The notes under the pieces are model-generated. The model had not been told where the DNA came from and searched no databases. It saw only the letters and a program-made list of their open reading frames with translations. The position numbers and the translations under genes were made by a program. From NCBI RefSeq assembly GCF_000058485.1, contig NC_008278.1:862962-926961 (forward strand): a stretch of DNA of 64,000 nucleotides, in the 5' to 3' direction. Source of the stretch: Frankia alni ACN14a. Lineage in GTDB: Bacteria > Actinomycetota > Actinomycetes > Frankiales > Frankiaceae. Positions 46,476 through 55,647 of this stretch are shown piece after piece (positions within the stretch are counted from its first letter, which is position 1; each line of letters opens with the position of its first letter).

Positions 46476-47290
46476 GATCCTTCTCCTGTGGACCGTCGGA
46501 CGGTGGATTGCGTGCCGCCGGGGCGCGGGCCGCCGGAGGGGACGCTGCCGGTCGGGATGCCGCCGGTTGGGATGCCGCCGGTTGCGATCCGGACGACGCG
46601 GGGCCGCATCCGGCCGGGCTGGTCGCCCTGGGCGTTGCGCCGACGCTCGCGGTAGTCGCGGGACCAGTCCGCGCGCCGGACGGCGACCCCGCGGGTGGCG
46701 ACGACGAGCTCGACCGCCTGCCACAGCGGCGGCACCGCGACGACCAGGACGATCACCACGGCCAGCGCCGCCAGCATCGCCAGCCCCGCGAGGACACGCG
46801 GACCCGTGTCCATGTCCTGCAGCCGGCGGGAGGCGTTCGCCCGCCGCACCTGCTGGGCGCGGGCCCGGGCGGCCCCGGCATCGCCGCCGGAGCCCGGCCG
46901 CCGGTAGTCGCCGGCGAGTTCCGCGGCCAACCCCAGCTCCCGGTAGACGTGGACCGCGAGCACCCCGGCCGCGACCGTGGCGAACAGCAGGAACCACGGC
47001 AGTGACCAGGGTCCGCCGCCGCGGGCGGCGCCGGCCCACAGATGCAGGCCGAGCAGGACGAACGCGCCGAGTGCCCACGGCACCATCCGCCCCGCCGCAC
47101 GCCGGCGCGCCGCGGGACCGCCGGCCTGTCGCCGCGCGTCCTGGCGCTCCCACTGCTCGCGGCGCGCCCGAGCCGCCGCCGCGTCGCGTTCGTACTGGTC
47201 CCGGGCGGCGTCGGCGGCCAGTCCGGCGGTGAGTGCGTGCAGCAGCGCGGCCGCCAGGTCCACCGCGCGGCGCAGCTCACCCCCGGACAC
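46472..47290 (-). CDS. Membrane protein of the kinase operon
   Basis: About 272 residues with a helical basic N-terminus, two membrane helices (VPWALGAFVLLGLHLWAG; PWFLLFATVAAGVLAVHVY), a charged cytoplasmic segment, another hydrophobic region (VLAGLAMLAALAVVIVLVVA) and a basic tail with GGIPT repeats. The GTG at 47290 has an ideal GGAGGTGA site and lies within the end of the kinase gene. Overlaps on both sides show tight coupling with the kinase and the coiled-coil protein. Function unknown. Confidence 0.75.
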   Translation of the reverse strand: MSGGELRRAVDLAAALLHALTAGLAADAARDQYERDAAAARARREQWERQDARRQAGGPAARRRAAGRMVPWALGAFVLLGLHLWAGAARGGGPWSLPWFLLFATVAAGVLAVHVYRELGLAAELAGDYRRPGSGGDAGAARARAQQVRRANASRRLQDMDTGPRVLAGLAMLAALAVVIVLVVAVPPLWQAVELVVATRGVAVRRADWSRDYRERRRNAQGDQPGRMRPRVVRIATGGIPTGGIPTGSVPSGGPRPGGTQSTVRRSTGEGS

Positions 47291-49241
47291 CGGACTCACC
47301 TCCGGTGGCGGTTCCGCGCACGCGGACCCGCGACGACGTCCCGGTGGCGCGCACCCGGCGCTGCGGGCCGGTGGATGCGGCCGGCGAGGCGGAACCACCG
47401 GGCGGCATCACCCCCACCGCCCGCATCAGACCTGACCATGCGCGCGGCGCCCACGGGCCGAAGCGGGCGGTCTCGGCACCCAGCACGTCGGACAGCTCCG
47501 CGGCGGCGGCCGTCGGGTCGGCGGCAAGCCACAGCCCGGTCGCGTTCGCCCATTCGGGCAGCCAGGTCGGCAGCGGCCAGCCGGAGGGCGCCGGGGCCAG
47601 GTCGTGGGCCCGGCGGGGCAGCGTGCGGGCGGCGAGGTCCCAGCCCTCGGCCACCGCCGCGAGCCGCCGCCGCGCGGCGGCGACCGCGGGCCCGGGATCG
47701 ACGACCCGCCCGTCCGCCGCGGTGAGGACGGGCTGCGCCAGCAGCGGCAGGACGCGCTCCCGGCGCAGCTGGTCGACGAGCTGGCGTTCCTGGCCCTGCC
47801 GACCCCTGGCGATCATCCCGCGGGCGTCGTAGGCGATCGACCGCAGGGACTCCGGAGTGATCGCGATGCCGCGGAAGCTCGGCGGTGCCGCCGGGTCCAA
47901 CCAGCGCACCAGGTGCAGCAGCCGCACGTCCGCGGAGATGCCGGTCCGGCGCAGGCGATGGTCGAGCAGCTCCGCGAGGTCCTCGTCGCTCCAGCCGGCG
48001 GCGGTCCGCGGCCGCACCGCGCGCAGCCACTCGACCAGCTGGCGCCAGCCCTCGCCGCTGTCGTGGCCGCCGTCCACCGGCAGGAAGCGGCGCCGGGCCG
48101 TCGCCCAGGTGACCGGATCGGCGCTGATCGCGGCGGCGAGGCCGGCCGGCTCCTGGAAGCGGCGGGCGCGCAGGCTCAGCGTGACCTGCTCGGCGTCCGC
48201 GGGACCGGCCGCGGGCGTCCCGCCGGCCAGCCACCGCGAGATCTCCTCGTGGCCCCAACGGTCGGCCTGGTCGCGGGTGAGCAGGCCCTGGCAGAGCAGC
48301 CGGACGCGGTCGTCGACCACCATGGACACGTCGACGCCGCTGCCCGCGAGCTGCCGCGTCCAGGCCGCGTCGTGCACGCGGCGGTAGCCGCGCACCCCCG
48401 TCGTCAGTTCCAGCACGACCATGCCCAACGCCCAGTAGTCGCGGGCCGGGGAGTCCCACACCAGGCCGGCGACATGTGCCTCCGGCGGCATGAACCGCGG
48501 CGTGCCGAGCCGGCTGGTGAACCGACCGGCGCCGTCGATCAGCAGGGCGATCCCGTAGTCCCCGAGCACGACGTGCAGGGGGTCGCGGCACCGCACCAGG
48601 ATGTTGCCCGGCTTGACGTCACGGTGGACCAGGCGCGCGGCATGTAGGGCCGCCAGGGCCGAGTCGAGCTGGCGGACCAGCTCGCGGATCGCCGCCGGCT
48701 GCCACGGTTCGAAGGTCTCGCCGTGGGAGTCCACCGTGGCCCGCACGGCATCCTCCAGGGAGCCGTCCGGCCAGTACGGGGAGATCTCGTAGTCGTGCCG
48801 TCCGGCGGTGCCGGTCTCCCCGAGCGTCTGGACGTGATCGTGGCGCACGCTGCTCACGGCGGCCCACACGGCCCGCCGGTCCTGTTGCTGCTCCGGGTCG
48901 TCCGGCCGGCGTTCGGGGTCGTAGAGCTTGAGCACCCAGCGGCGGCCCGCGTCACCGACGAGACGGATCCGGCCGCCCGGCGCCTGCGCACGCGGGCGGA
49001 CCAGCAGCAGGCTGGCCTCGCCGCCGGCGGGAAGCCGGCCGCAGAGCTGCCAGCTCACACCGAGGTCGCCCGGCAGCCCGTCGGTCAGGGTGATGCGAGG
49101 CCTGCCGCCGGCCCGGCCGAGCAGCGCGGCGGCCTCGGCGCTGCTCGGCTCGATCCGGGTCACGTCCTGCTGCTGCGCCGCGGCGGACTCGACCCGCGTC
49201 AGGTCCTCGCCCGCCGGCGCGGCCGGGTCCAGCCGGGTCAC
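47277..49241 (-). CDS. Serine/threonine protein kinase with TRxE/D-repeat tail
   Basis: About 654 residues from the GTG at 49241. The kinase domain has the ATP-binding lysine in RWVLKLYDPE, the catalytic loop LVHRDVKPGNILV, DYG in GDYGIALLID instead of DFG, and an APE-like MPPEAHVAG. The C-terminal about 350 residues are a helical domain of unknown type. Upstream of the GTG the same frame stays open and clearly coding back to a CTG at 49373 with GAGGAGG before it; this adds two more TR[LF]EP motifs to the three in the called protein. The true start is probably upstream and non-standard. Three membrane or scaffold genes follow in overlap. Confidence 0.88.
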   Translation of the reverse strand: MTRLDPAAPAGEDLTRVESAAAQQQDVTRIEPSSAEAAALLGRAGGRPRITLTDGLPGDLGVSWQLCGRLPAGGEASLLLVRPRAQAPGGRIRLVGDAGRRWVLKLYDPERRPDDPEQQQDRRAVWAAVSSVRHDHVQTLGETGTAGRHDYEISPYWPDGSLEDAVRATVDSHGETFEPWQPAAIRELVRQLDSALAALHAARLVHRDVKPGNILVRCRDPLHVVLGDYGIALLIDGAGRFTSRLGTPRFMPPEAHVAGLVWDSPARDYWALGMVVLELTTGVRGYRRVHDAAWTRQLAGSGVDVSMVVDDRVRLLCQGLLTRDQADRWGHEEISRWLAGGTPAAGPADAEQVTLSLRARRFQEPAGLAAAISADPVTWATARRRFLPVDGGHDSGEGWRQLVEWLRAVRPRTAAGWSDEDLAELLDHRLRRTGISADVRLLHLVRWLDPAAPPSFRGIAITPESLRSIAYDARGMIARGRQGQERQLVDQLRRERVLPLLAQPVLTAADGRVVDPGPAVAAARRRLAAVAEGWDLAARTLPRRAHDLAPAPSGWPLPTWLPEWANATGLWLAADPTAAAAELSDVLGAETARFGPWAPRAWSGLMRAVGVMPPGGSASPAASTGPQRRVRATGTSSRVRVRGTATGGESGVRG

Positions 49242-49595
49242 GCCGGAACCCGGCGGCGCGGAAGGCTCGAACCGGGTGGCCTCGGACGCCGGCCCGCGCG
49301 GCTCGAGGCGGGTGACCTCGTCGTCTGCCGCCGGTTCGGCAGGGGCGTCGTCGGGTTCACCGGAGCTGGTCAGCGCGCACCTCCTCGGCCTTGGGCGCCA
49401 CGGTCACGGTGCGAGCGCCGCATACGGGACAGACGGACCAGAGCCGTCACCGGGGCGCGTCCGTCCGTCCGTATCCAGCGGCGGGGGAAAGCGGGCCCGC
49501 GGAGGCATCCGGACGGGGAGGGATGCGTCATGGTGTTGGCACCGTGCGGGCGGCGGCGCGGCCGCGCCGGCGACGGGTCGTCCCGGCGGCGATGT

Positions 49596-50582
49596 TCACG
49601 CGAACGGGCCTTGCGGCGGTTGCGCGGAACCGTCCGGGTCGTCGGGCTCCTCCGGACCGGCGTCGGGTTCGCCGTCGGGTTCGGCGTCGGGATCGTCGTC
49701 GAGGTCCGGGAGATCCTGCACATCCCGCGGCGGGCGGTAGCGGCGCCGCCCCACGTCCTCGTTGTAGAGCTGGCGGGCGATCACCTCCCGGAGGAACCAC
49801 TCCCCGGTGACGGGGTCCGCCAGCATGTCCTTGATCAGTGCCTCCAGGGTCGCCCGGTCCCCCGGCGTGGATCGGGCGTCCGCCAGCACCTGGGAGTAGG
49901 GGTCGACGGAGCCGCGATCGAGGTGCCGCAGCACCTCGAGCAGCAGCTGGATGCCGCGCGGGTGGCGCTCCCGCAGTCCGTGGAACAGGACCCGCTGAGC
50001 CAGATCGCGTCCGGGCTTGACGGCCCAGCCGTGCCGCTGCGCGAGCACCGAACGGCGCGCGTCCCCGACGAAGTCGCAGGTCCGCCGCATGGCGTGGACG
50101 TCGCCCGCGGACGGCAACAGCTGCGTGGCGACCGCGTGCACCAGCGGCAGCAGCGGATCGTCCCCGGGAAGGTGCCGGAACAGCGCGGTCCGGACCGCCA
50201 CCACGGGCGTGTCGTCGTGCGGCGGGCTCTGGACCCAGGCGAGAATGCGGACCCAGTCCCGCACCGGCTCGCCGCGGGTGGTCGGCGGCCCCGTGCGCAG
50301 GCACCGGTGCAGCTTGTTCGCCGCCCACGCCGCGTGGTGCAGCGCGATGTCCCAGCACAGGTCGCAGGACCGCCGGCAGTGCGGGCCCAGGTGCAGCTGT
50401 CGGGCCCGCTCCGCCCGGGTGAGCGCGAGGAAGCGGCGCGACAGCAGCTCCACCATCGCGTGGTAGGCCTGGTCGGACGGTCGGTCCGGACGGGCCGGGT
50501 CCGATTCGGCGAGGTGCCGCAGCCGCCAGTCCGCCGTCGGCCCGCGCGCCGTCCGGTCGTCCCCCGCCGACCGATCGTCCAT
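49596..50582 (-). CDS. Hypothetical helical protein of the conjugation locus
   Basis: About 328 residues, ATG at 50582. Mostly helical (RPSDQAYHAMVELLSRRFLA, IALHHAAWAANKLHRCLRTG, RGIQLLLEVLRHLDRGSVDP, TLEALIKDMLADPVTGEWFL) with a Cys-rich patch CRRSCDLCWD that could bind metal, and an acidic C-terminal tail rich in Asp/Glu/Pro. No known domain recognised. Gene order places it between the kinase operon and the E2/E1 operon. Confidence 0.7.
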   Translation of the reverse strand: MDDRSAGDDRTARGPTADWRLRHLAESDPARPDRPSDQAYHAMVELLSRRFLALTRAERARQLHLGPHCRRSCDLCWDIALHHAAWAANKLHRCLRTGPPTTRGEPVRDWVRILAWVQSPPHDDTPVVAVRTALFRHLPGDDPLLPLVHAVATQLLPSAGDVHAMRRTCDFVGDARRSVLAQRHGWAVKPGRDLAQRVLFHGLRERHPRGIQLLLEVLRHLDRGSVDPYSQVLADARSTPGDRATLEALIKDMLADPVTGEWFLREVIARQLYNEDVGRRRYRPPRDVQDLPDLDDDPDAEPDGEPDAGPEEPDDPDGSAQPPQGPFA

Positions 50583-50870
50583 GGTCGAGCTCCTCTCCCA
50601 GCCCTGCCCCTGCCGGTGCCACCGTTGTGTGTGCGATGCCGTCGGGTGGCTCCGCTGTCAGGTGAGCGTCGTCGGGGGGACAGTTGTGACTTCTAGGGAC
50701 AGGCCTACCGGCCGAAATGGGAACCGACGATGACGGTGCACAAGATGTCGCTCATCTGTCCTGTTCGCGGGTGCTGGCCGGCCACCGGAGCGGCGCCGGC
50801 CCGGGTAAGTAACAGTTCTGCAGGCGACAGGCGACACGCCATCGGGCGCTGCCGACCGGCGCTCCACGGA

Positions 50871-50977
50871 CACCCCGGCGCGCAGCGCCACCCGCGCCAC
50901 CCCGGCGCGCAGCGCCACCCGCGCCACCCCGGCGCGCAGCGCCACCCGCGCCACCCGGCGCGCAGCGCCATCCCGGC
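50871..50977. repeat. 27-nt tandem repeat (about 3.9 copies)
   Basis: Three exact 27-nt units beginning CACCCCGGCGCGCAGC followed by a partial, diverged fourth one, in the region before the small rightward gene at 50993. Each unit contains the palindrome GGCGCGCAGCGCC-like core, which can form hairpins. Confidence 0.9.
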
Positions 50978-50992
50978 CACAGGGAGCGGACG

Positions 50993-51514
50993 ATGGATCG
51001 GAACGAGTCGCGCCACGCGTCACCGGCTGGAGCAGAGCCGCCCGGCCCGGCGGAACCATCGGGACCGTCCGGCGCCGCGGAGCCGCCCGGTTCCGCGGAA
51101 CCGCCCGGCTCGGCGGTGCAGGAGGACCTCGCCGCGGTCGTCTGGCGGCTTGCGTGGACCAGCCGGCCAAGCCTGCGGGTGGACGTCAGAGCGGAGGCCG
51201 ACCGGCTGCTGGTGACCGGCCAGCCCGGGCCGCCCGACGTCGAGGTGGAGGTGGGCGACCGGCTGTCGGCGGGTTTCCGCGCCTCGGTGCTGACCTCGCT
51301 CGGTTTCGCCGGCCTCGCCGACTGGCACCAGCACACGGCTGAGGTACTGCTGGCCCACCGGCTCGTCGGACCGCGGGCCGCGCGGACCATCGGCGAGCTG
51401 CTGCCGGGCGGCGGGGGCGCGCGGGTGGACCTCGACACCGCCGAGGGCGCGGACCTGGTCGCCGTCTGGACGGGCTACGTGCACGACGTCGAAGCCGGCC
51501 ACGGCCCGGACTGA
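50993..51514 (+). CDS. Hypothetical protein
   Basis: About 173 residues, ATG at 50993 with GGGAG upstream. A disordered Pro/Gly/Ala N-terminus with EPPGSA repeats is followed by a compact helical domain (DLAAVVWRLAWTSRPSLRVD, RASVLTSLGFAGLADWHQHT, AEVLLAHRLVGPRAARTIGE). It is transcribed opposite to the neighbouring locus genes. No motif is recognised. Confidence 0.65.
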   Translation: MDRNESRHASPAGAEPPGPAEPSGPSGAAEPPGSAEPPGSAVQEDLAAVVWRLAWTSRPSLRVDVRAEADRLLVTGQPGPPDVEVEVGDRLSAGFRASVLTSLGFAGLADWHQHTAEVLLAHRLVGPRAARTIGELLPGGGGARVDLDTAEGADLVAVWTGYVHDVEAGHGPD

Positions 51515-51548
51515 CCCGGGCACGGCGGCCGGTTCCAGCACTCGCGGG

Positions 51549-53036
51549 TCACCAACGGTCGTCGGCGTCGAGGAGTTCTGCGTCGAACTCCATCGGTTCC
51601 GGTTCAAGCCGGCCGAGATGCTCGAAGATCCACGGCTTCTCCAGTCGTTCGGCCTGCTCGTAGGCGGAGCGGTCGGTGGCGGCGGCGACGGCGTGCTCGC
51701 CGAGCGTCCGCCAGCAGGCCGCCGCCCGGCGCCGGGCGAGCGCCGCCATGTCGGGTCGGTCGGCGTCCATCCAGCCGTCGTCGCAACGCATCCACGCCTT
51801 CGCGGCCAGCTCCCACTCCCGGCGCCGCTCGTGGGAGCCCGCCCGCCGGCCCGCCGCCAGCGCCTCGAAGCGCGCCTGGGACGTCGAGGACACCACCCGT
51901 TGCAGCGGCCGGTCGGTGACGTCGAGGCGCAGCCGGTGGGCCGGCACCGCCGGCGGCACGAGCAGCCGGGCCACGCCACCGGCAGCCGCCGTGTCCGGCT
52001 CGGGCGCGAAGGCGCCCAGGTGTCGCACCCGTGGCAGCGCGTTCGGCACGTCCTCGTGCGCGCGAGCCCAGTGGCCGGTGACGTCCGCACCGGTGACGAC
52101 GCGTACCCGCACCTCCAGGATGCCGCGCTGGCGCGACCAGGCGATCTTCGCCCCCTGGCGCCACTGCACCACGTCCGGGTCGACGAGGCGTTGGTCCAGA
52201 TCCACCAGGTAGCGTTCGACCGGGTCTGCCATGCCGAGCCTCCCGTTGCTCGCGGCCGCCGGGCCGGGCGCCCGCAAGCCGGAGGGCCCGTCGCCGTCCT
52301 CGCCGTCGCCCCGGTCGCTCGCAACCCGCGTGCTCGCGCCATGAACCTCGCCCGCGCGCTTGCGTTCGGCGTCCAGCAGGTCGGCGAGCTGGGCCAGCCG
52401 GCGGACGGCACGCGGGCGGGAGCGGTGCGGCACCCCGTCGAGGAGATCGCCCTCACCCCACGCACGGACGGACGACCTCGCCTGCGCCCCAAGTCCCGCG
52501 GAACACTCGCCCAGTCCGACCGACGCGGCGAGCAACGCGGCCTCCAGGGGCCGCCAGGGGGCGTCCACCATCACCGGCATGGACGACAGCAACAGGCACA
52601 GCCGGCCGGCCCGCCACTGCGCGGCGAGCACCGAGCTCACCGCGCAGACCACTGCGGACGGCTCGGCGCCGGCGGGCGGCCGCCGGCAGATCAGCCGGGC
52701 CGTCTGGGCGCCGAACAGCCGCCCGACCAGCCGGAGCGCACCATGGCTTGGCGCTGCGTCGGGATCCCCGCCGGGCAGCTCGACGGAGATCCACAGCAGC
52801 CTGGGCGAGGTCCCCGCGTCGGCGCTCGCGACGACATCCGGCAGGAGCCGCGCGGCCGCGAGTCCCGCGGGACCGGCCCGGCCGTCGCCGACGACGAGGT
52901 CCCAGGCGGCGCGTTCCTCGTCGAACTCCAGGGTCAGGTCCAGCCGACGCACCGGGACGTGCACCGTCTGCTTCTTGGGTTCGGCGCCGACGGCGGCCCG
53001 GCGGGGACGCAGGCGGGGGAGCAGGCGGGGGAGCAT
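51549..53036 (-). CDS. Hypothetical protein coupled to the sigma-like gene
   Basis: About 495 residues, ATG at 53036 overlapping the previous stop as ATGA. The N-terminal half (LDLTLEFDEERAAWDLVVGD, LLWISVELPGG, SVLAAQWRAGRLCLLLSSMP) looks alpha/beta; the middle is an acidic/basic linker with a coiled-coil stretch. The C-terminal half (VERYLVDLDQRLVDPDVVQW, ILEVRVRVVTGADVTGHW, SQARFEALAAGRRAGSHERR) carries helices ending in an acidic tail. No recognised catalytic motif. Coupling suggests that it acts with the sigma-like protein. Confidence 0.7.
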   Translation of the reverse strand: MLPRLLPRLRPRRAAVGAEPKKQTVHVPVRRLDLTLEFDEERAAWDLVVGDGRAGPAGLAAARLLPDVVASADAGTSPRLLWISVELPGGDPDAAPSHGALRLVGRLFGAQTARLICRRPPAGAEPSAVVCAVSSVLAAQWRAGRLCLLLSSMPVMVDAPWRPLEAALLAASVGLGECSAGLGAQARSSVRAWGEGDLLDGVPHRSRPRAVRRLAQLADLLDAERKRAGEVHGASTRVASDRGDGEDGDGPSGLRAPGPAAASNGRLGMADPVERYLVDLDQRLVDPDVVQWRQGAKIAWSRQRGILEVRVRVVTGADVTGHWARAHEDVPNALPRVRHLGAFAPEPDTAAAGGVARLLVPPAVPAHRLRLDVTDRPLQRVVSSTSQARFEALAAGRRAGSHERRREWELAAKAWMRCDDGWMDADRPDMAALARRRAAACWRTLGEHAVAAATDRSAYEQAERLEKPWIFEHLGRLEPEPMEFDAELLDADDRW

Positions 53037-53821
53037 CACGCCGCCCCCAGCACGCTCGCGTGCACCTGGTGCAGCAGATGGCGGCTGCAGTCCCGCAGCC
53101 GTTTGCCGGCCTGGCGCGCCGCGGCGCTCTGCGGGGCGGCGTCGAGGGGGAAACTGGTCGGCGCGGCCACCGCGGCGACCAGCCGCCTGGCTGTCCGGGG
53201 CGGGTACTCGTCGGCCAGGCCCGCCGCGGTGACGGTGCCGAACGCGATCGAGAACACCTGCTCGGGATGCGGGCAGCCGCCGGCGTGACGCGGGCACCGC
53301 GGCCCGGCGGCGGTGAACATCAGGCGGGTGAGCTCGTCGAGGCAGGCCGCGTCGAGCGCCGGGTCGTTCCCGCGGGCCTGGTCGGCCGGGTCGGGCACGG
53401 TTCCGCGGCCGGCCGCGTCCTCGGGCAGCTCGTCCGGGAGGACCTCCCGGTCCTCGACGTTCCACGTGCGCCGGCGGGCGCGAAACTCGTCGACGACGGC
53501 GTGGCGCAGGGCCCGCAGGCCGAAGGCGCGCAGGTTGGCCTCGTGCCGCGCCGGGCCGTTCTGGAACGTCCGCTCCAGCCGCGGGTAGAGCTCGCCGATG
53601 GCCTCTGCGGCGACCTCCCGGTCGCCGTCGGCGAGCCGCACGGCCACGCCCCAGGTGCGTCGATACCGTTCGGCCGCGTGCGGGTGCTCGCACATGCCGA
53701 GCTCACAGCAGACGATGCGCAGGTGCTCCCGTCCGTCGAGTTCGGCGGTGGGTGCGGCGCTGTCGGCCGACGCCGCGGTGGTCGCGCACGAGGCGGTTCC
53801 GGCGGTGTGATGGGTCGTCAC
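53036..53821 (-). CDS. Sigma-70-like (ECF-type) protein
   Basis: About 261 residues, GTG at 53821 with GGAGG eight bases upstream. The segment AAEAIGELYPRLERTFQN followed by FGLRALRHAVVDEFRARRRT resembles sigma region 2 of ECF factors (the helix ending with R-x-x-VVDE-x-R-x-R). TAAGLADEYPPRTARRLVAA could be a region 4 HTH. A Cys/His cluster (CCELGMCEHPH, CPRHAGGCPHPE) is an unusual insertion that could bind zinc. It lies between the JAMM protease gene and an unknown partner and could regulate the locus. Assignment is tentative. Confidence 0.5.
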   Translation of the reverse strand: MTTHHTAGTASCATTAASADSAAPTAELDGREHLRIVCCELGMCEHPHAAERYRRTWGVAVRLADGDREVAAEAIGELYPRLERTFQNGPARHEANLRAFGLRALRHAVVDEFRARRRTWNVEDREVLPDELPEDAAGRGTVPDPADQARGNDPALDAACLDELTRLMFTAAGPRCPRHAGGCPHPEQVFSIAFGTVTAAGLADEYPPRTARRLVAAVAAPTSFPLDAAPQSAAARQAGKRLRDCSRHLLHQVHASVLGAA

Positions 53822-53907
53822 GACGGGACCTCCGACGGCGGGGCGGGCGCCGCGCGGGCGCCGGGCTGCCGGGCCTCGGCCCGGTGGTCGAGCCGGCGTG
53901 CACAGGG

Positions 53908-55647
53908 TCAGTACAGGGAGCAGGCGTCCGACGGGGTCCCGGCCTGGTCCTCGAACGGGTGCGCGCGCGACGGGTGGCAGGCGGCGGGCGGCGGCGTGGG
54001 GGACCGGGGCGAGAACGAGTCGTCCGCGCCGTCCCCGAATCGGGAGTAGGCCCGGTAGGTGACGTAGGCGAGCAGCAGGAGGGTGAGGACGGCGGCTGCC
54101 AGCACCGTCCACTCCCAGCGCCAGCGGCGGGAGCGCGCGCCGACGAGCCGATCCGGACCGGCCGGTGCCGCGGAACCGGGCGCACCACGGTCGGCTTCGT
54201 CGGGGTAGGGCGCGACGGGCCGGGCGGACCGGGTAGGCAGGCCGAGCCGGCGTCGCCCGGCCGGTGCGTTTCGGCGGCGTAGCCGAGGCCGTCGTCGGAC
54301 ACCCCGCGGACGCCCCTGCTCGGCGGCGATCTCTGCGGAACCGTGGGCCGCGGAGCCGTGGGCCGCGGAACCATGGGTCGCGGAACCGTGGGTCGCGGGG
54401 CCGTGTGCCGCGGGGCCGGGCGTGTCCGACCTGGCCGGGCCGGATGGGTCCGCCGGGACCAGCGGGTCGAGGGATGCGGGGTGCACCCGGGCCGGGTGCG
54501 GCTCGGGCGGTTCGGCGGTGCCGTCGGGCGACGTCGGGTGACGTTGCGACCCTGCGTCGCGGACGCCCCGCGCGTGGCTGCCGCCCCCGTACGGCCGGCC
54601 GCCCCCGTACGACGGGCCGCCGCCGGGCTGCGGGCGTCGGACCTGGCCGAGGCGGACGGGTGCCCGGTCATCCGTCGACGGTCGCAGCGCGATCTGAACA
54701 TCGGGCTGGTACGGCCGGGTCGGTGCGCCGCCGCGCGGGCCGGAGGTGAACACGCCCAGCTGGCCCGCGTTCGGATCGGCCACGAGCGCGACCTGCCCGG
54801 GCAGCCCGAAGAAGCTCCCGTGCAGGAACGTGTCGTATGCGGACAGGAAGATCCCCAGCCCGGGGTGCGTGTGGTACCAGCCGACCAGGCACTGGTCGGG
54901 GCGGTCCTCCAGCCAGTGCTGCAGGTCCACGAAGGATTCGGGCGGGATCTCCAGCCGCGCGCGGTTGCCACGGGCCTGCAGCGCTGGATGCGCCTGGCGC
55001 ACCGACGTCCAGGGCCCGTCGACGTCCTCGCCGATCTGGCCGGTGAGGAAGCCGCCCACCTCGTCCGTGGTGGTGAAGGCGTGATCGCTGATCGTGACCA
55101 GCGGTCCGGCCGTCAGGTAGAGCGCGCCGCGCCCGGCCGGGAGGCTCCAGACGGGCGAACTGGTGTCGGCCGCCGGCCGGACCGGGGCCGGGGCTGCGGG
55201 GACGGCGGGACTGCGGCGCGCCTGCACCCGCACCCGCCGCCGTGCCGGATCCGGCGGTCGGTCCGCGGACGGCGGCCGGTAGGCGCGCCCGAGCAGCTCG
55301 GATGCGCCCTGCTGTGAGATCGGCCCGATGTCCCGCGCTGACCCACCACCGCGCGCGCCGCCGGTGTCGCGCGTCGTCGCGGCGCGAGGAGGCGGCTCGG
55401 CGTCGGGAGGCAGGCCGGTGAGCGCAGGCAGGTCGGTGCGAGGGGGCGGGTCGGTGCGAGGGGGCGGGTCGGTGTGAGCAGGCGGGTCGGTGCCAGGAGG
55501 CGGGTCGGCGTCGGGCGTCCACCCGTCGTCGCCCGCCGCGCCGGTGCCGAGGGGTGGGCCCGCGGGGCGCGCGGGGCCGGCCTTCTCGTCCGGCCAGGGG
55601 CCGCTGACGGTCATCTCGTCGCGTTCCGGGGGGCCAGGACGGGTCAT
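53908..55647 (-). CDS. Membrane-anchored JAMM/JAB metalloprotease (deubiquitinase-like)
   Basis: About 579 residues. A long Pro/Asp-rich N-terminus with TDPP repeats precedes a JAB domain of about 170 residues with the complete JAMM zinc motif: Glu196 in TTDEVGG, then HTHPGLGIFLSAYD (His259, His261, Ser269, Asp272). After a disordered region with HGSA repeats there is one membrane helix (WTVLAAAVLTLLLLAYVTY) near the C-terminus. The JAB domain therefore faces the cytoplasm if the N-terminus is inside. It overlaps the E2 gene as ATGA. In Ubl pathways JAMM enzymes mature the Ubl or remove it from targets. Confidence 0.92.
   Translation of the reverse strand: MTRPGPPERDEMTVSGPWPDEKAGPARPAGPPLGTGAAGDDGWTPDADPPPGTDPPAHTDPPPRTDPPPRTDLPALTGLPPDAEPPPRAATTRDTGGARGGGSARDIGPISQQGASELLGRAYRPPSADRPPDPARRRVRVQARRSPAVPAAPAPVRPAADTSSPVWSLPAGRGALYLTAGPLVTISDHAFTTTDEVGGFLTGQIGEDVDGPWTSVRQAHPALQARGNRARLEIPPESFVDLQHWLEDRPDQCLVGWYHTHPGLGIFLSAYDTFLHGSFFGLPGQVALVADPNAGQLGVFTSGPRGGAPTRPYQPDVQIALRPSTDDRAPVRLGQVRRPQPGGGPSYGGGRPYGGGSHARGVRDAGSQRHPTSPDGTAEPPEPHPARVHPASLDPLVPADPSGPARSDTPGPAAHGPATHGSATHGSAAHGSAAHGSAEIAAEQGRPRGVRRRPRLRRRNAPAGRRRLGLPTRSARPVAPYPDEADRGAPGSAAPAGPDRLVGARSRRWRWEWTVLAAAVLTLLLLAYVTYRAYSRFGDGADDSFSPRSPTPPPAACHPSRAHPFEDQAGTPSDACSLY

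Noticed and set aside
50871-50977. 27-nt repeats considered as a CRISPR array
   Set aside because: Copies are directly adjacent without unique spacers; this is a simple tandem repeat.
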